Below, piece by piece: positions 25,668 through 34,908 of a DNA stretch of 64,000 nucleotides. This DNA comes from Micromonospora polyrhachis (lineage in GTDB: Bacteria > Actinomycetota > Actinomycetes > Mycobacteriales > Micromonosporaceae), in assembly GCF_014203835.1 (NCBI RefSeq), contig NZ_JACHJW010000001.1, forward strand, positions 1,922,001 to 1,986,000, in the 5' to 3' direction. Position 1 is the stretch's first letter, and the number at the start of each line of letters is the position of its first letter. A program made the position numbers and the translations under genes. Below the pieces are notes generated by a model, which was not told where the DNA came from, did no database searches, and worked only from the letters and a program-made list of their open reading frames with translations.

Positions 25668-28600
25668 ATGGCCCGTTTGGACACTCCGATGACGACGAAC
25701 GGCGCGAAGCAGGCCGCCGGGGTGGAGAAGGCCGACGTACCGGCCCCGGGCCAACTGGTCACCATCCGCAACCGCCGCTGGGTCGCCGCCGATGTCGTCC
25801 GCAGCGAGGTGGCCAGCGGCGACCCGCACGTGTTCACCGGCCGGGCCCCACACCTGGTCACCCTGGTCAGCGTCGAGGACGACGCCCGCGACGAGGAACT
25901 GCGGGTGGTCTGGGAGTTGGAGCCCGGCCGGGTGGTGCACGACAGCGCCAACCTGCCCGACCCGCGCGCCGGCTTCGACGACCCGCAACAACTGGCGGCG
26001 TTCCTCGACGCGGTGCGCTGGGGGGCGATCGCCTCGGCCGATCGGACCGCACTCCAGGCCCCGTTCCGCGCCGGCATCGAAATCGAGGACTATCAGCTCG
26101 ATCCGGTGGTCCGAGCGCTGTCCATGCCGCGTACCAACCTGCTCATCGCCGACGACGTGGGCCTCGGAAAGACGGTCGAGGCCGGGCTGGTCATGCAGGA
26201 ACTGATGCTGCGTCACCGCGCCCGCACCATGCTGATCGTCTGCCCGGCCGGGCTGACCCGGCAGTGGCGCGACGAGATGCGCGACAAGTTCGGCCTCGAC
26301 TTCCGCATCGTCGACACCGATCTACTCAAGGAGCTACGCCGCTCTCGCGGCCTCTACGCCAACCCGTGGACGCACTATCCCCGACTGATCGTCAGCGTCG
26401 ACTGGCTCAAGCGGGACCGACCGATGCGGCTGCTCCGCGAGGTGCTGCCGACCACGCCACGCTATCCGCGCGCATTCGACCTGCTGGTGGTGGACGAGAT
26501 CCACACCTGCGCGCCGTCCGGCCGAGGGCGCTATGCGGTGGACTCGCACCGCACCCGGGCCATCCGTACCCTCGCCCCGCACTGCGAACACCGGCTCTTC
26601 CTCTCCGCCACCCCGCACAACGGCTACCAGGAGTCGTTCACCGCCCTGCTGGAACTCCTCGACGACCAGCGGTTCGCCCGAGGCATCAAGCCCACCGAGG
26701 AACAGCTGGCCCGGGTGATGGTGCGCCGGCTCAAGAGCGAACTGCCGGCCAAGTGGGACGGCAGCCCGCGCTTCCCGGTGCGGCAGCTCGGCTACCTGGA
26801 GGTCGACTACTCCCCGGCCGAACGTAACGCCCACGCCCTGCTCTCCCGCTATGCGGCGAGCCGCCGGGACAGCGCCCAGGGCCGGGCCGGTGAGGTCGCC
26901 GCCGACTTCGTCACCACCCTGCTCAAACGGCGGCTCTTCTCCTCGCCGAAGGCGTTCGCGGAGACCGTCGACACGCACCTGAAGACCATGACCGCCCGGG
27001 ACGCCGACAGCGTCGCCACCGCCGCTCAGGGCCGGGTCGAACGGGTTGCCGGTGAGAAGGTCCTGCAACCGATGATCGAGCGGCTGGCCGAGACCGCCGA
27101 GGACGACCAGGCGTACGGCGACACCGAGGCGGACGCGCTGGCCGCCGTACGACACTGCGTCACGCCACTGTCGACCGAGGAGCGCGCCCTCCTCGGCGAG
27201 CTGCGCACCTGGGCGCAGTCAGCCCAGGACCGGCCGGACGCCAAGTACGCCGCGCTGCGCGCCTGGCTCGACCCGATCGTGCGGCCCGACGGCGACTGGT
27301 CCACCGAGCGGGTCATCATCTTCACCGAATACCGGGACACCCAACGCTGGCTGCACGAACGGCTGCTCACCGCCGGCTATCCGAAGGAGCGGATCGCCCT
27401 GCTCTACGGCGGGCAGGACGCCGACGAGCGCGAGCACGTCAAGAACGTCTTCACCGAGCATCCCGACCTCGACCCGGTACGCATCCTGCTCGCCACCGAC
27501 GCGGCCAGCGAGGGCATCAACCTGCAACGGCACTGCCATCGGCTGCTGCACTGGGAGATCCCGTGGAACCCGAACCGGCTCGAACAGCGCAACGGCCGGG
27601 TCGACCGGCACGGCCAGCGCGCCGCCCGGGTGGAGGTGCTGCACTTCGTACCGGCCGGATGGCAGCAGGTCGACTACACCGCCGGTTCGCTGGAGGACGA
27701 GCTGGCCTTCCTGCGGGTGGCCGTGGAGAAGGTGGAGGCGATCCGTACCGACCTGGGCAGCGCGGGCGAGGTGATCGCCGCCCAGGTCGAACAGAAGATG
27801 ACCGGCAGGCGGACCGACTGGCAGGTCACCGACGCCGAGATCGACCGCCGGGCCAGCCGCGCCCGGTTGAAGGTGGAACGTGATCTCGCCCGTGAGCTGC
27901 ACAAGCTCACCGAGACCCTGAAGGGCAGCCGGGCCGAGCTGAACCTCACCCCGGCCACCGTGGAACGGGTGGTCCGGACCGGGCTGCGGCTGGCCCACCG
28001 GCGGGACCTGGTCGACGCGCCCACCCCGGCCGACGCCACCGGCACCTGGTTCCGGCTGCCCGAGCTGCCCGGGGCCTGGGCCGCCGCGCGTAACGACGGG
28101 CTGCTGCACCCGGTCACCGGGGTCGAACGGCCGGTGACCTTCGACCCGGACGCGGCGTCGGGGCGTACCGACGTGGTGCTGCTGCACCTCGGGCACCGGC
28201 TGGTGCAGATGTGTCTGCGGCTGCTGCGCGCCGAGCTGTGGGCGCAGGCGCGAGGTGCCGACAGCATCGCTTCGAGCGCGGCGAAGCTGAGCCGGGTCAC
28301 CGCTCGGGTCGTACCCGGGGATCTGCTGCGCACCCCGGCGGTGATCGCCCACGGCCGGGTGGTCATCACCGGGGCGGAAGGCACCCGGCTGCACGAGGAG
28401 ATCGTGGTGGCCGGTGGGCCGATCGAGGCCGGCAGGCTGACCCGGGCCCGCCAGGAGGAGCTGGAGAAGCTGCTGGCCGCCGCCGGCGAGCAGGTGCCGG
28501 CCGATCGGGTACGCGAACAGTTGGCCGCGCTCTGGTCGACGCTGGAGATCCCCCTCGGCCGGGCGCTGGCGACCCGGGCCGACCAGCGGGCCCGCAGCCT

Positions 28601-28913
28601 GCACGGGCTGCTGGCCCGGCGCTGCGCGGAGGAGGTCACCGCGATCGAGGCGGTGCTCACCGAGCTGGCCGCCTCGATCCGGCACAAGCTCGCCGACGAG
28701 CCGCACTGGGAACAGCCGACCCTGTTCGCCCTGGAACAGCAGCAGTTGCGGGCCGACCGGGACGCGCTGCGCGCCCGGCTCGACGGCATCCCGGACCAGC
28801 GACAACGGGAAACCGACGCGCTGCGCCGCCGGTATGCCGACCCCACCGCCCGCTGGTTCCCCGCCGCCATCACCTTCCTGGTGCCCGCCGCCCTCGCCCG
28901 AGGTGACCGCTGA
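25668..28913 (+). CDS. drmD: DrmD, SNF2-family helicase of class 1 DISARM
   Basis: The protein has 1081 residues. After ~140 residues of N-terminal domain comes the SNF2/SF2 helicase core: EIEDYQLDPVVRAL, motif I IADDVGLGKTVEAGLV (Lys168), motif II VVDEIHTC (Asp276), motif III LSATPHNGYQESF, then RVIIFTEYRDTQRWLHERLL, LLATDAASEGINLQ (about 608-620) and QRNGRVDRHGQ (about 640-650). The ~430-residue C-terminal region is helical. This is the class 1-specific DISARM helicase by motif set, length and its coupled neighbour drmMI (TGATG overlap). The start at 25668 follows GGAGG at long spacing (14 bases). In DISARM it acts with the methylase and the DrmABC core against incoming phage DNA. Confidence 0.88.
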   Translation: MARLDTPMTTNGAKQAAGVEKADVPAPGQLVTIRNRRWVAADVVRSEVASGDPHVFTGRAPHLVTLVSVEDDARDEELRVVWELEPGRVVHDSANLPDPRAGFDDPQQLAAFLDAVRWGAIASADRTALQAPFRAGIEIEDYQLDPVVRALSMPRTNLLIADDVGLGKTVEAGLVMQELMLRHRARTMLIVCPAGLTRQWRDEMRDKFGLDFRIVDTDLLKELRRSRGLYANPWTHYPRLIVSVDWLKRDRPMRLLREVLPTTPRYPRAFDLLVVDEIHTCAPSGRGRYAVDSHRTRAIRTLAPHCEHRLFLSATPHNGYQESFTALLELLDDQRFARGIKPTEEQLARVMVRRLKSELPAKWDGSPRFPVRQLGYLEVDYSPAERNAHALLSRYAASRRDSAQGRAGEVAADFVTTLLKRRLFSSPKAFAETVDTHLKTMTARDADSVATAAQGRVERVAGEKVLQPMIERLAETAEDDQAYGDTEADALAAVRHCVTPLSTEERALLGELRTWAQSAQDRPDAKYAALRAWLDPIVRPDGDWSTERVIIFTEYRDTQRWLHERLLTAGYPKERIALLYGGQDADEREHVKNVFTEHPDLDPVRILLATDAASEGINLQRHCHRLLHWEIPWNPNRLEQRNGRVDRHGQRAARVEVLHFVPAGWQQVDYTAGSLEDELAFLRVAVEKVEAIRTDLGSAGEVIAAQVEQKMTGRRTDWQVTDAEIDRRASRARLKVERDLARELHKLTETLKGSRAELNLTPATVERVVRTGLRLAHRRDLVDAPTPADATGTWFRLPELPGAWAAARNDGLLHPVTGVERPVTFDPDAASGRTDVVLLHLGHRLVQMCLRLLRAELWAQARGADSIASSAAKLSRVTARVVPGDLLRTPAVIAHGRVVITGAEGTRLHEEIVVAGGPIEAGRLTRARQEELEKLLAAAGEQVPADRVREQLAALWSTLEIPLGRALATRADQRARSLHGLLARRCAEEVTAIEAVLTELAASIRHKLADEPHWEQPTLFALEQQQLRADRDALRARLDGIPDQRQRETDALRRRYADPTARWFPAAITFLVPAALARGDR

Positions 28914-31900
28914 TGCGCATCCCCGCCCCTCGTCGTCCCGCAAGCTCTGCGAGTACCGGTTCGGCCAGCCGTGGCCCCGGCCGGACCGCCGGTCGTCCGG
29001 CCCGGCCGCACGTGCCGAGGACCGACGAGCAGCACGCCGAGTGGCTGGCGCTGCTCGGCCCGGACGGCCCGTTCCTGACCGTGCCGGTGCTGGTCGACGC
29101 CCTCCCCCAGGGCCTGGACACCATCCCCGACACCGTGCGGGACCGGATCCGGCAGGGCTGGGCCGAGCTGCGCGGTGCCCCCGACCTGCTCGGCCCGGCC
29201 TGGGTGGAGCTGATCCTCGGCGAGTTGCTGCGCTATCCGCCGAGTGTCCGCGCCGACGGCACCAGCCTCCCCGCCGACCTGGTCACCGCCGGCTTCCGGC
29301 CCGACATCGTGATGTCCGGTCCGCAGCCCGGGGGCGGGCGGGCCGCTCGGCTGCACGTCTACCACTATCCGGCCGACACCGCGCTGACCACGGCCCGAGG
29401 TGACCGGCCCGCCCTGACCGAGCAGGCCGCGCAGCTCTGCCGCGACAGCGGCACCCCGCTGGCGCTGCTCACCAACGGGCAACACTGGGCGCTGGTGCAC
29501 GCCCGGCCCAGCGAGTCCACCGGCGTCGCCGTCTTCGACGCCGATCTGTGGCTGGAGGAGCCGGCGCTGCTGCGCGCCTTCGCCACCCTGCTCGCCGCGT
29601 CCCGGGTGCTCACCCCACCCACCAATCCCGACGGCAGCGCGTCGGCCAGCCTCGCCGGGCTCTTCGCCCGCAGCGCCGAAGCCCTCACCCAGGTCACCAC
29701 CACCCTCGGCGACCAGGTACGCCAGGCCGTCGAACTCTTCGTTGCCGAACTCGCCCGACTCGACCGGGAATCCAGCGGTGCGCTGCTCGCGCAGGTCAGC
29801 GATCGGGAGATCTACCGGGGCGCGCTGACCGTGTTGATGCGGCTGGTCTTCCTGCTCTACGCCGAGGAGCAGCGCCTGCTGCCGCTGACTGATCGGCTCT
29901 ACGACCAGTCGTACGCCGCCACCACCCTCTACGGGCAGCTTCGCGCCGTACGCGATCTTTATGGCGACGAGGTGGGCGACCGGCGGACGGCGGCCTGGCC
30001 CCGGCTGCTCGCCCTCTTCGCCGCCGTGCACGGCGGCAGTGAGCATCCCGACCTGCGCATCCCCGCCCACGGCGGCTCACTGTTCGACCCGAGGCGGTTC
30101 CGCTGGCTGGAGACTGCGGCGATCACCGACCGGGTGGTCTTCGAGATGCTGGACGCGCTGCTGATCCTGCGGCACCGGGGTAGGGCCGCCGAGCAGCTCA
30201 GCTATTCCAGTCTCGGCGTCGAGCAGATCGGCCACGTCTACGAGGGTCTGTTGGACTTCGCCGTCGCCCGGGTCGACAGCCCGCACCTCGGGTTGATCGG
30301 CAAACATGAGCCGGAGCTACCGTTGGCCGAGTTGGAGGCCCACGCCGGGCAGGGCGAGGAGGCGCTACGCGCCTGGCTGCTCGACCGTTGCGGCCTGACC
30401 GCGCGGCAGCTCGACAAGGCCCGCGCCACCAACCCCGGTCCGCACGAGCTGGGCGCGCTGCACGCCGCCTGCGACAACGACGCCAGCCTGGCCGAACGGG
30501 TACGCCCATACTGGGGGCTGCTCCGTACCGACCTGCGCGGCCTGCCCACCGTCTTCCCGGCCCGCTCGGTGCTGTTCACCCAGTTCGGCGACCGGCGAGC
30601 CACCGGCACCCACTACACTCCGCGTGCCCTGGCCGAAGAGGTGGTACGCCACACCCTCGCCCCGCTCTGCTTCGCCCCCGGCCCGGCCGAAGGCATCATC
30701 GAGGAAGGCGTCTGGCGGGCCAAGAAGGCCAACGAGATCCTGAAACTCAAGGTGCTCGACCCGGCGATGGGCTCCGGGGCGTTCCTCGTCTCGGCCTGCC
30801 GCTATCTGGCCGAGGTGGTGGTCCGGGCCTGGGAACGCGACGGGCTGCCGCCCGAGTTGGCCGACCTGCCCGACGGCGGCAACCGGGACGATCTGCTGCT
30901 GAACGCCCGGCGGCTGGTCGCCGCCCGCTGCCTCTATGGCGTGGACCGCGACGACATGGCCGTGGAGCTGGCCAAGCTGTCGCTGTGGCTGGTCACCCTG
31001 GCCAAGGGCAAACCGTTCGGCTTCCTCGACCACGCCCTACGCTGCGGCGACTCCCTGGTCGGCATCACCTCCCTCGACCAACTCACCGCCTTCCACCTCG
31101 ACCCGGCAACGGGCCGTTCCCTGCACGCCCGGCTCTACAACTCGGTCAGCGAGCGCCTACGGGAACTGGTCGGCGAGATGACCGAGCTACGCGAGTCGAT
31201 CGAGTCAACCGTGGTGGAGGACGCCCGGGACGCCGCCGACAAGGCCAACAAGTTGGCCCAGGCCGACATGCTCGGCCACACCGCGCGCCTGGCCGCCGAC
31301 GCCGTCGTGGGCGCGGCCCTCTCCACCGCCGTACGACCCCAGCGCCGCCCGTGGGACCCGGAAGACTTCGAAGACGACCCCGAGTTCAAGTACGACGACC
31401 GCCTGACCAGCATCAGCGACGACGTGTACGCCGTACTGGACGGCCTGGCCGGCTCTGAGTTGGAGATTCGGCTCGCAGCGACGATCGAGGACTGGCTACG
31501 TGGTCCACGGAAGACCCCGATCCGGCCGCTGCACTGGCCGCTGGAGTTTCCCGAGGTGGTCAACCGCAGTGGCTTCGACGCCGTCATGGGCAACCCACCC
31601 TTCGTGGGCGGGCAACGTCTTACCGGCTCGGTTGGCCACGATGTACGCGAATATCTGGTGGAACGAATCGGCCGGGGGAAGCGCGGCAGCGCCGACCTGT
31701 GCTCGTACTTCCTGCTGCGCAACCTGAGCGTGACGGGGCAGGGCCGGATCGGCATGATCGCCACCAACACCATCGCCCAGGGCGACACCCGCGAGGTCGG
31801 CCTCGACCAGGCGGTGATGGACCTGCACTGGACCATCTACCGCGCCAACAAGTCGCAACCCTGGCCCGGCAGCGCCTCCCTGGAGGTATCCCTGCTCTGG

Positions 31901-33064
31901 CTCGGCCACGCCGGCACAGGCGAGAAGCGCATCCTCGACGGCCGTTCGGTGCGCGGCATCACCCCATCGCTCGACGCTGAGTCCCGGGTCAAGGGCAACC
32001 CCCACCGCCTCGACGCCAACGCCGACCAGGCGTTCCAGGGTTCCAACATCCTCGGCACCGGCTTCCTCCTAGAGCCGGAGCAGGCCCAAGCGCTCATCGG
32101 CAAGGACCCACGTAACAAGGAGGTGCTGTTCCCCTACCTCAACGGGGAAGACCTCAACAGCCGGCCGGAGTGCTCCGCTCGCCGCTGGGTCATCAACTTC
32201 CACAACTGGCCAATTGAGCGAGCCCAGGAATACAAGGACTGCTTCGCCATCGTCGAACGCGAAGTAAAACCGTTCCGAGCAACCAACAAGCGCACGGCCC
32301 GCCGAGAGCGGTGGTGGCAGTTTGCCGAAAGAGCCCCGGCCCTATACGAGGCATCCGAAAGACTCGACCGCGTCCTCGTCATCGCCCAAACCAGTCGCAC
32401 ACAGATGCCCGCTCTAGTTCCAGCAGATCAGGTTCTGTCTCACATGCTTGTCGTGATTGCCACTGATAAGAGTGCCGCCTTAGCATTACATTCAAGCGAC
32501 TTTCAATACTGGTGGACAGAAAAATACGCAGCAAGCATGAAGAACGACCTTCGCTTCATACCCTCTGACTGTTACGAGACGTTCCCCAAGCCAGACTTGA
32601 CCGAGCAGATGGATCGAATCACAACGGAGTTGGACTCGTACCGGCGGTCGGTGATGTTGGGGCGGGAGTCGGGGCTGACGAAGCTCTACAACCTGGTCCA
32701 CGACGAGGGCGTCACCAGCGCAGACATCCGACGGCTGCGGGAAATCCACGTCGAAATCGATGAGGCGGTGGCCGAGGCGTACGACTGGTCGGATCTGAGG
32801 CTCGGGCATGGCTTCCACGAGACTCGCCAGGGCATCCGGTACACCATCGACCCCGCCGTCCAGGTGGAGGTGCTGGACCGGCTACTCGAACTCAACCACC
32901 AGCGCTACGCCGAGGAGCAGGCCAAGGGGCTTCACTCGGGTCCGCGCCGCAAGGTAACCAAGAAGGCGAAAGGAATCCCCGCTCCGCGTACCCCAGGGTC
33001 TGCAACCTCAGCGCCGGTCGGCCTACAAGACGGCCTCTTCCCTCCACCCGACGCTCTCTTCTAA
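28913..33064 (+). CDS. drmMI: DrmMI, N6-adenine DNA methyltransferase of class 1 DISARM
   Basis: The protein has 1383 residues. It is an Eco57I/PglX-like methylase: a long N-terminal region, then FTQFGDRRATGTHYTPRALA, motif I LDPAMGSGAFLVSACRY (Asp616), CLYGVDRDDMAVELAKLSLW, and motif IV VMGNPPFVGG (Asn894), the NPPF form of N6-adenine enzymes. The last ~290 residues would hold target recognition; here (32190-32640, about residues 1093-1243) the DNA is clearly poorer in GC than the rest of the gene. It marks host DNA in DISARM; the recognised sequence cannot be read from the protein. The ATG overlaps the drmD stop. Related to BREX PglX, but no other BREX gene is present. Confidence 0.88.
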   Translation: MRIPAPRRPASSASTGSASRGPGRTAGRPARPHVPRTDEQHAEWLALLGPDGPFLTVPVLVDALPQGLDTIPDTVRDRIRQGWAELRGAPDLLGPAWVELILGELLRYPPSVRADGTSLPADLVTAGFRPDIVMSGPQPGGGRAARLHVYHYPADTALTTARGDRPALTEQAAQLCRDSGTPLALLTNGQHWALVHARPSESTGVAVFDADLWLEEPALLRAFATLLAASRVLTPPTNPDGSASASLAGLFARSAEALTQVTTTLGDQVRQAVELFVAELARLDRESSGALLAQVSDREIYRGALTVLMRLVFLLYAEEQRLLPLTDRLYDQSYAATTLYGQLRAVRDLYGDEVGDRRTAAWPRLLALFAAVHGGSEHPDLRIPAHGGSLFDPRRFRWLETAAITDRVVFEMLDALLILRHRGRAAEQLSYSSLGVEQIGHVYEGLLDFAVARVDSPHLGLIGKHEPELPLAELEAHAGQGEEALRAWLLDRCGLTARQLDKARATNPGPHELGALHAACDNDASLAERVRPYWGLLRTDLRGLPTVFPARSVLFTQFGDRRATGTHYTPRALAEEVVRHTLAPLCFAPGPAEGIIEEGVWRAKKANEILKLKVLDPAMGSGAFLVSACRYLAEVVVRAWERDGLPPELADLPDGGNRDDLLLNARRLVAARCLYGVDRDDMAVELAKLSLWLVTLAKGKPFGFLDHALRCGDSLVGITSLDQLTAFHLDPATGRSLHARLYNSVSERLRELVGEMTELRESIESTVVEDARDAADKANKLAQADMLGHTARLAADAVVGAALSTAVRPQRRPWDPEDFEDDPEFKYDDRLTSISDDVYAVLDGLAGSELEIRLAATIEDWLRGPRKTPIRPLHWPLEFPEVVNRSGFDAVMGNPPFVGGQRLTGSVGHDVREYLVERIGRGKRGSADLCSYFLLRNLSVTGQGRIGMIATNTIAQGDTREVGLDQAVMDLHWTIYRANKSQPWPGSASLEVSLLWLGHAGTGEKRILDGRSVRGITPSLDAESRVKGNPHRLDANADQAFQGSNILGTGFLLEPEQAQALIGKDPRNKEVLFPYLNGEDLNSRPECSARRWVINFHNWPIERAQEYKDCFAIVEREVKPFRATNKRTARRERWWQFAERAPALYEASERLDRVLVIAQTSRTQMPALVPADQVLSHMLVVIATDKSAALALHSSDFQYWWTEKYAASMKNDLRFIPSDCYETFPKPDLTEQMDRITTELDSYRRSVMLGRESGLTKLYNLVHDEGVTSADIRRLREIHVEIDEAVAEAYDWSDLRLGHGFHETRQGIRYTIDPAVQVEVLDRLLELNHQRYAEEQAKGLHSGPRRKVTKKAKGIPAPRTPGSATSAPVGLQDGLFPPPDALF

Positions 33065-33096
33065 CCTCGGTTCAACCTTCCCGTGGAGGACGGATC

Positions 33097-33624
33097 ATGC
33101 CGCACACTGAGAAGATCACCGGCGAGCTGCAAGCACTGATGAGCGGTGTGGAGCGAACGCAGAGTTTGGCCGAAGTAACCGCCCACCAAGCGCAGGAGGT
33201 GGCGCTGCGAGCTGCGGGCGCGGGGTTTGCCTCCGTTGCGGCCGGCATGCTGCGGGTCCGGGAAGCGGTCGCCGCCTTCCAAAGTGGGCTAGGTGGCCTC
33301 GCGGCAGCGATCGGTGATGCAACACGGGCTACCGCTGCTGTGCCCGAGGGCACCTCGCCACAGGAGGCGACCGCCGGGCTGAGACTCGTGCAGAACGCCA
33401 TCGACGCGGTACGGGAGAGGGTTGCCGGTCTCGTTTCCCAGGTTGACGGGGTCCGGCAACTCGTCGTTACAGTACTTCAGGGCGGACAACCAGGGCCACT
33501 CCTGCAAACACTCGGGAACATCAAGGAGACCTTGGCACTGATAGCCCAACGCTCCGATACCGCGCGTCAGTCCGTTGACACTGCAATCGCCGAGGCGGGG
33601 CAGTTAGGGGCACCGGGAAACTGA
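33097..33624 (+). CDS. Helical N-terminal (pretoxin) part of a polymorphic toxin
   Basis: The protein has 175 residues and is almost fully helical (SGVERTQSLAEVTAHQAQE, then repeated Ala/Val-rich heptads). GTGGAGGACGG precedes the ATG. Similar helical modules precede variable C-terminal toxins in Micromonosporaceae. After its TGA (33622-33624) the other frame continues without a stop as GGSTPTSPAITDHSTPVPW, a Pro/Thr-rich linker, directly into the CdiA-CT-type toxin domain. I therefore think this and the next frame were one gene split by a 1-base shift at about 33600-33624. Confidence 0.6.
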   Translation: MPHTEKITGELQALMSGVERTQSLAEVTAHQAQEVALRAAGAGFASVAAGMLRVREAVAAFQSGLGGLAAAIGDATRATAAVPEGTSPQEATAGLRLVQNAIDAVRERVAGLVSQVDGVRQLVVTVLQGGQPGPLLQTLGNIKETLALIAQRSDTARQSVDTAIAEAGQLGAPGN

Positions 33625-33680
33625 CCTGGGCTGGCGGTTCTACACCGACCAGCCCGGCGATCACCGATCACAGCACCCCC

Positions 33681-34166
33681 GTGCCGTGGACCCGGCGCCC
33701 CACAGGTGTTCCCGGTGGAACGCCAACTGGGCCACGCACAAAGGTCTCACCGAAGGACGGTCCTCGTCAGCAGCGCGCCTTGGAGCTGGAGAACCAGTGC
33801 GCCGATACAGTCGCGCGTATGGGCTACCTGGTCCATCAAAACCCAACCAAACAGGAAGCCACCGAAGCGCGGCTAAACACTGGCGATGCGGGCGACCCGG
33901 ATAGAACCCCGGACTATCTGCTCGAACGCCATGTCTTCGATTGCTACTCCCCGACCCCCGATAAGTCGACGCGCGGCATATGGAGCCAGGTCTCCACAAA
34001 AATTCAAAATCGGCAGACTCAACGAATAGCCCTAAACCTCCAGGACTGGGGCGGGGACCTTACCTCCCTACAGAAGCAGTTTGACGACTGGCCCATATCT
34101 AACCTAAAGGAGCTAGTGGCGTTGACAAGAGATGGTTCACTAATTCAGATAGTACGACAGGATTGA
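33681..34166 (+). CDS. CdiA C-terminal tRNase-type toxin domain (probably frameshifted from its N-terminal part)
   Basis: The first in-frame ATG is at 33681, but the frame is open back to at least 33612. The toxin domain runs from about residue 30: RALELENQCADTVARMGYLV, HQNP, DPDRTPDYLLERHVFDCYSP, IWSQVSTKIQNRQTQRIALN and LKELVALTRDGSLIQI. This is the pattern of CdiA-CT nucleases of the tRNase type (Glu, Asp, Lys and Gln active-site candidates). No ribosome-binding site is evident at 33681. Without the upstream module it would lack its delivery region, so it may be inactive as a secreted toxin. An immunity gene follows 13 bases later. Confidence 0.7.
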   Translation: MPWTRRPTGVPGGTPTGPRTKVSPKDGPRQQRALELENQCADTVARMGYLVHQNPTKQEATEARLNTGDAGDPDRTPDYLLERHVFDCYSPTPDKSTRGIWSQVSTKIQNRQTQRIALNLQDWGGDLTSLQKQFDDWPISNLKELVALTRDGSLIQIVRQD

Positions 34167-34179
34167 GAGGACTCTCCGA

Positions 34180-34629
34180 ATGGCAATCGAGTATCAGTTG
34201 ACCCTGGCGGGCGATATTCCTTTGGAGCAGATAGCTAGCCTGGCCGCCCCACAGGCTACCGAGGCTCCACCGCTGCCGGGGTATCCGCGACTGTTCAGCG
34301 CCGCACTAGAAGACGAGTGTGGCTACGCGATCAGTATCACAGCAGGCAACCATGGCTACTATGAGGCGAAGGACGATGACGGCTCATCATGGGAGTGGGA
34401 GCCAGAGGCATATATTGACATCATCTTCCGCCTACCCAAGGACGACCTTACTCGGAAAGGGGTTCCGAATATGGTCGCGACCGTAGGTCGAATTCTCGCC
34501 GCACGCCCCGAGGATGCTGCCCTAACGCTGAACGGCGACTGGCTACTACTCACGCGGATTCAAGGAAGAATCCACAAATACAACAAAGCCGAATGGTACA
34601 ACGAAAGCTACAACGAACTCTTCAAATGA
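34180..34629 (+). CDS. SitI3-like immunity protein, copy 1
   Basis: The protein has 149 residues and is acidic: MAIEYQLTLAGDIPLEQIAS, then GYAISITAGNHGYYEA, DIIFRLPKDDLT, and LNGDWLLLTRIQGRIHKYN. This resembles SitI3-type immunity proteins. GAGAGGA precedes the ATG. Its position 13 bases behind the CdiA-CT-type toxin makes it the likely cognate antitoxin. It is about half identical to the second copy at 34909-35358. Confidence 0.7.
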   Translation: MAIEYQLTLAGDIPLEQIASLAAPQATEAPPLPGYPRLFSAALEDECGYAISITAGNHGYYEAKDDDGSSWEWEPEAYIDIIFRLPKDDLTRKGVPNMVATVGRILAARPEDAALTLNGDWLLLTRIQGRIHKYNKAEWYNESYNELFK

Positions 34630-34759
34630 TCACCCTAAAGGCAGACAAATTTCTGACATCGCAGCCACCTAAGCTATGCACCTTCACCGACCCGATTCTC
34701 GCCTGCCCTGGGTGTGACTCTTTGAGAAACAAATGCGCGAACATCGCCAAGGACCACAT

Positions 34760-34908
34760 GCCCCTACACCTTCAACTGGAAGATCGATTCCGCGCCACAT
34801 ATCGACAACATCGCTGGCAAGTGCGATCTTGAATGCTGTCGAGAAGAAGTCGAGCAGAATCAGACTCAGCGCGTGGTACTAAATCCCCAAGATTGGCACA
34901 GACCAACA
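34760..34908 (+). pseudogene. Remnant of a second CdiA-CT-type toxin
   Basis: The frame that leads into the second immunity gene reads EEVEQNQTQRVVLNPQDW just before it (about 34846-34899). This matches the toxin segment IQNRQTQRIALNLQDW of the intact domain upstream. In front of it are only ~35 uncertain residues, then a stop at 34723-34725. So only the C-terminal tail of a second toxin is left. An alternative frame (34626-34832, 68 residues, overlapping the copy 1 stop by ATGA, with a CPGC motif) has no recognisable relation and may be chance. Confidence 0.6.

Noticed and set aside
27674-30070. 798-residue open frame on the minus strand
   Set aside because: It is antisense to drmD and drmMI, of Arg/Ser/Gly-rich shadow composition, with no motif; it arises from GC-rich codon bias.
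28913-33064. BREX system, from the PglX-like methylase
   Set aside because: No pglZ, brxC, brxA, brxB or brxL is present; the coupled SNF2 helicase and the drmABC genes fit DISARM class 1.
33600-33690. Programmed ribosomal frameshift in the toxin gene
   Set aside because: No classical slippery heptamer with a following pseudoknot could be seen; mutation or sequencing error is simpler.
34626-34832. 68-residue gene after the first immunity gene
   Set aside because: It overlaps the stop by ATGA and has a CPGC motif, but no ribosome-binding site of its own is evident, and the same DNA carries a toxin remnant in another frame; left as part of the remnant entry.
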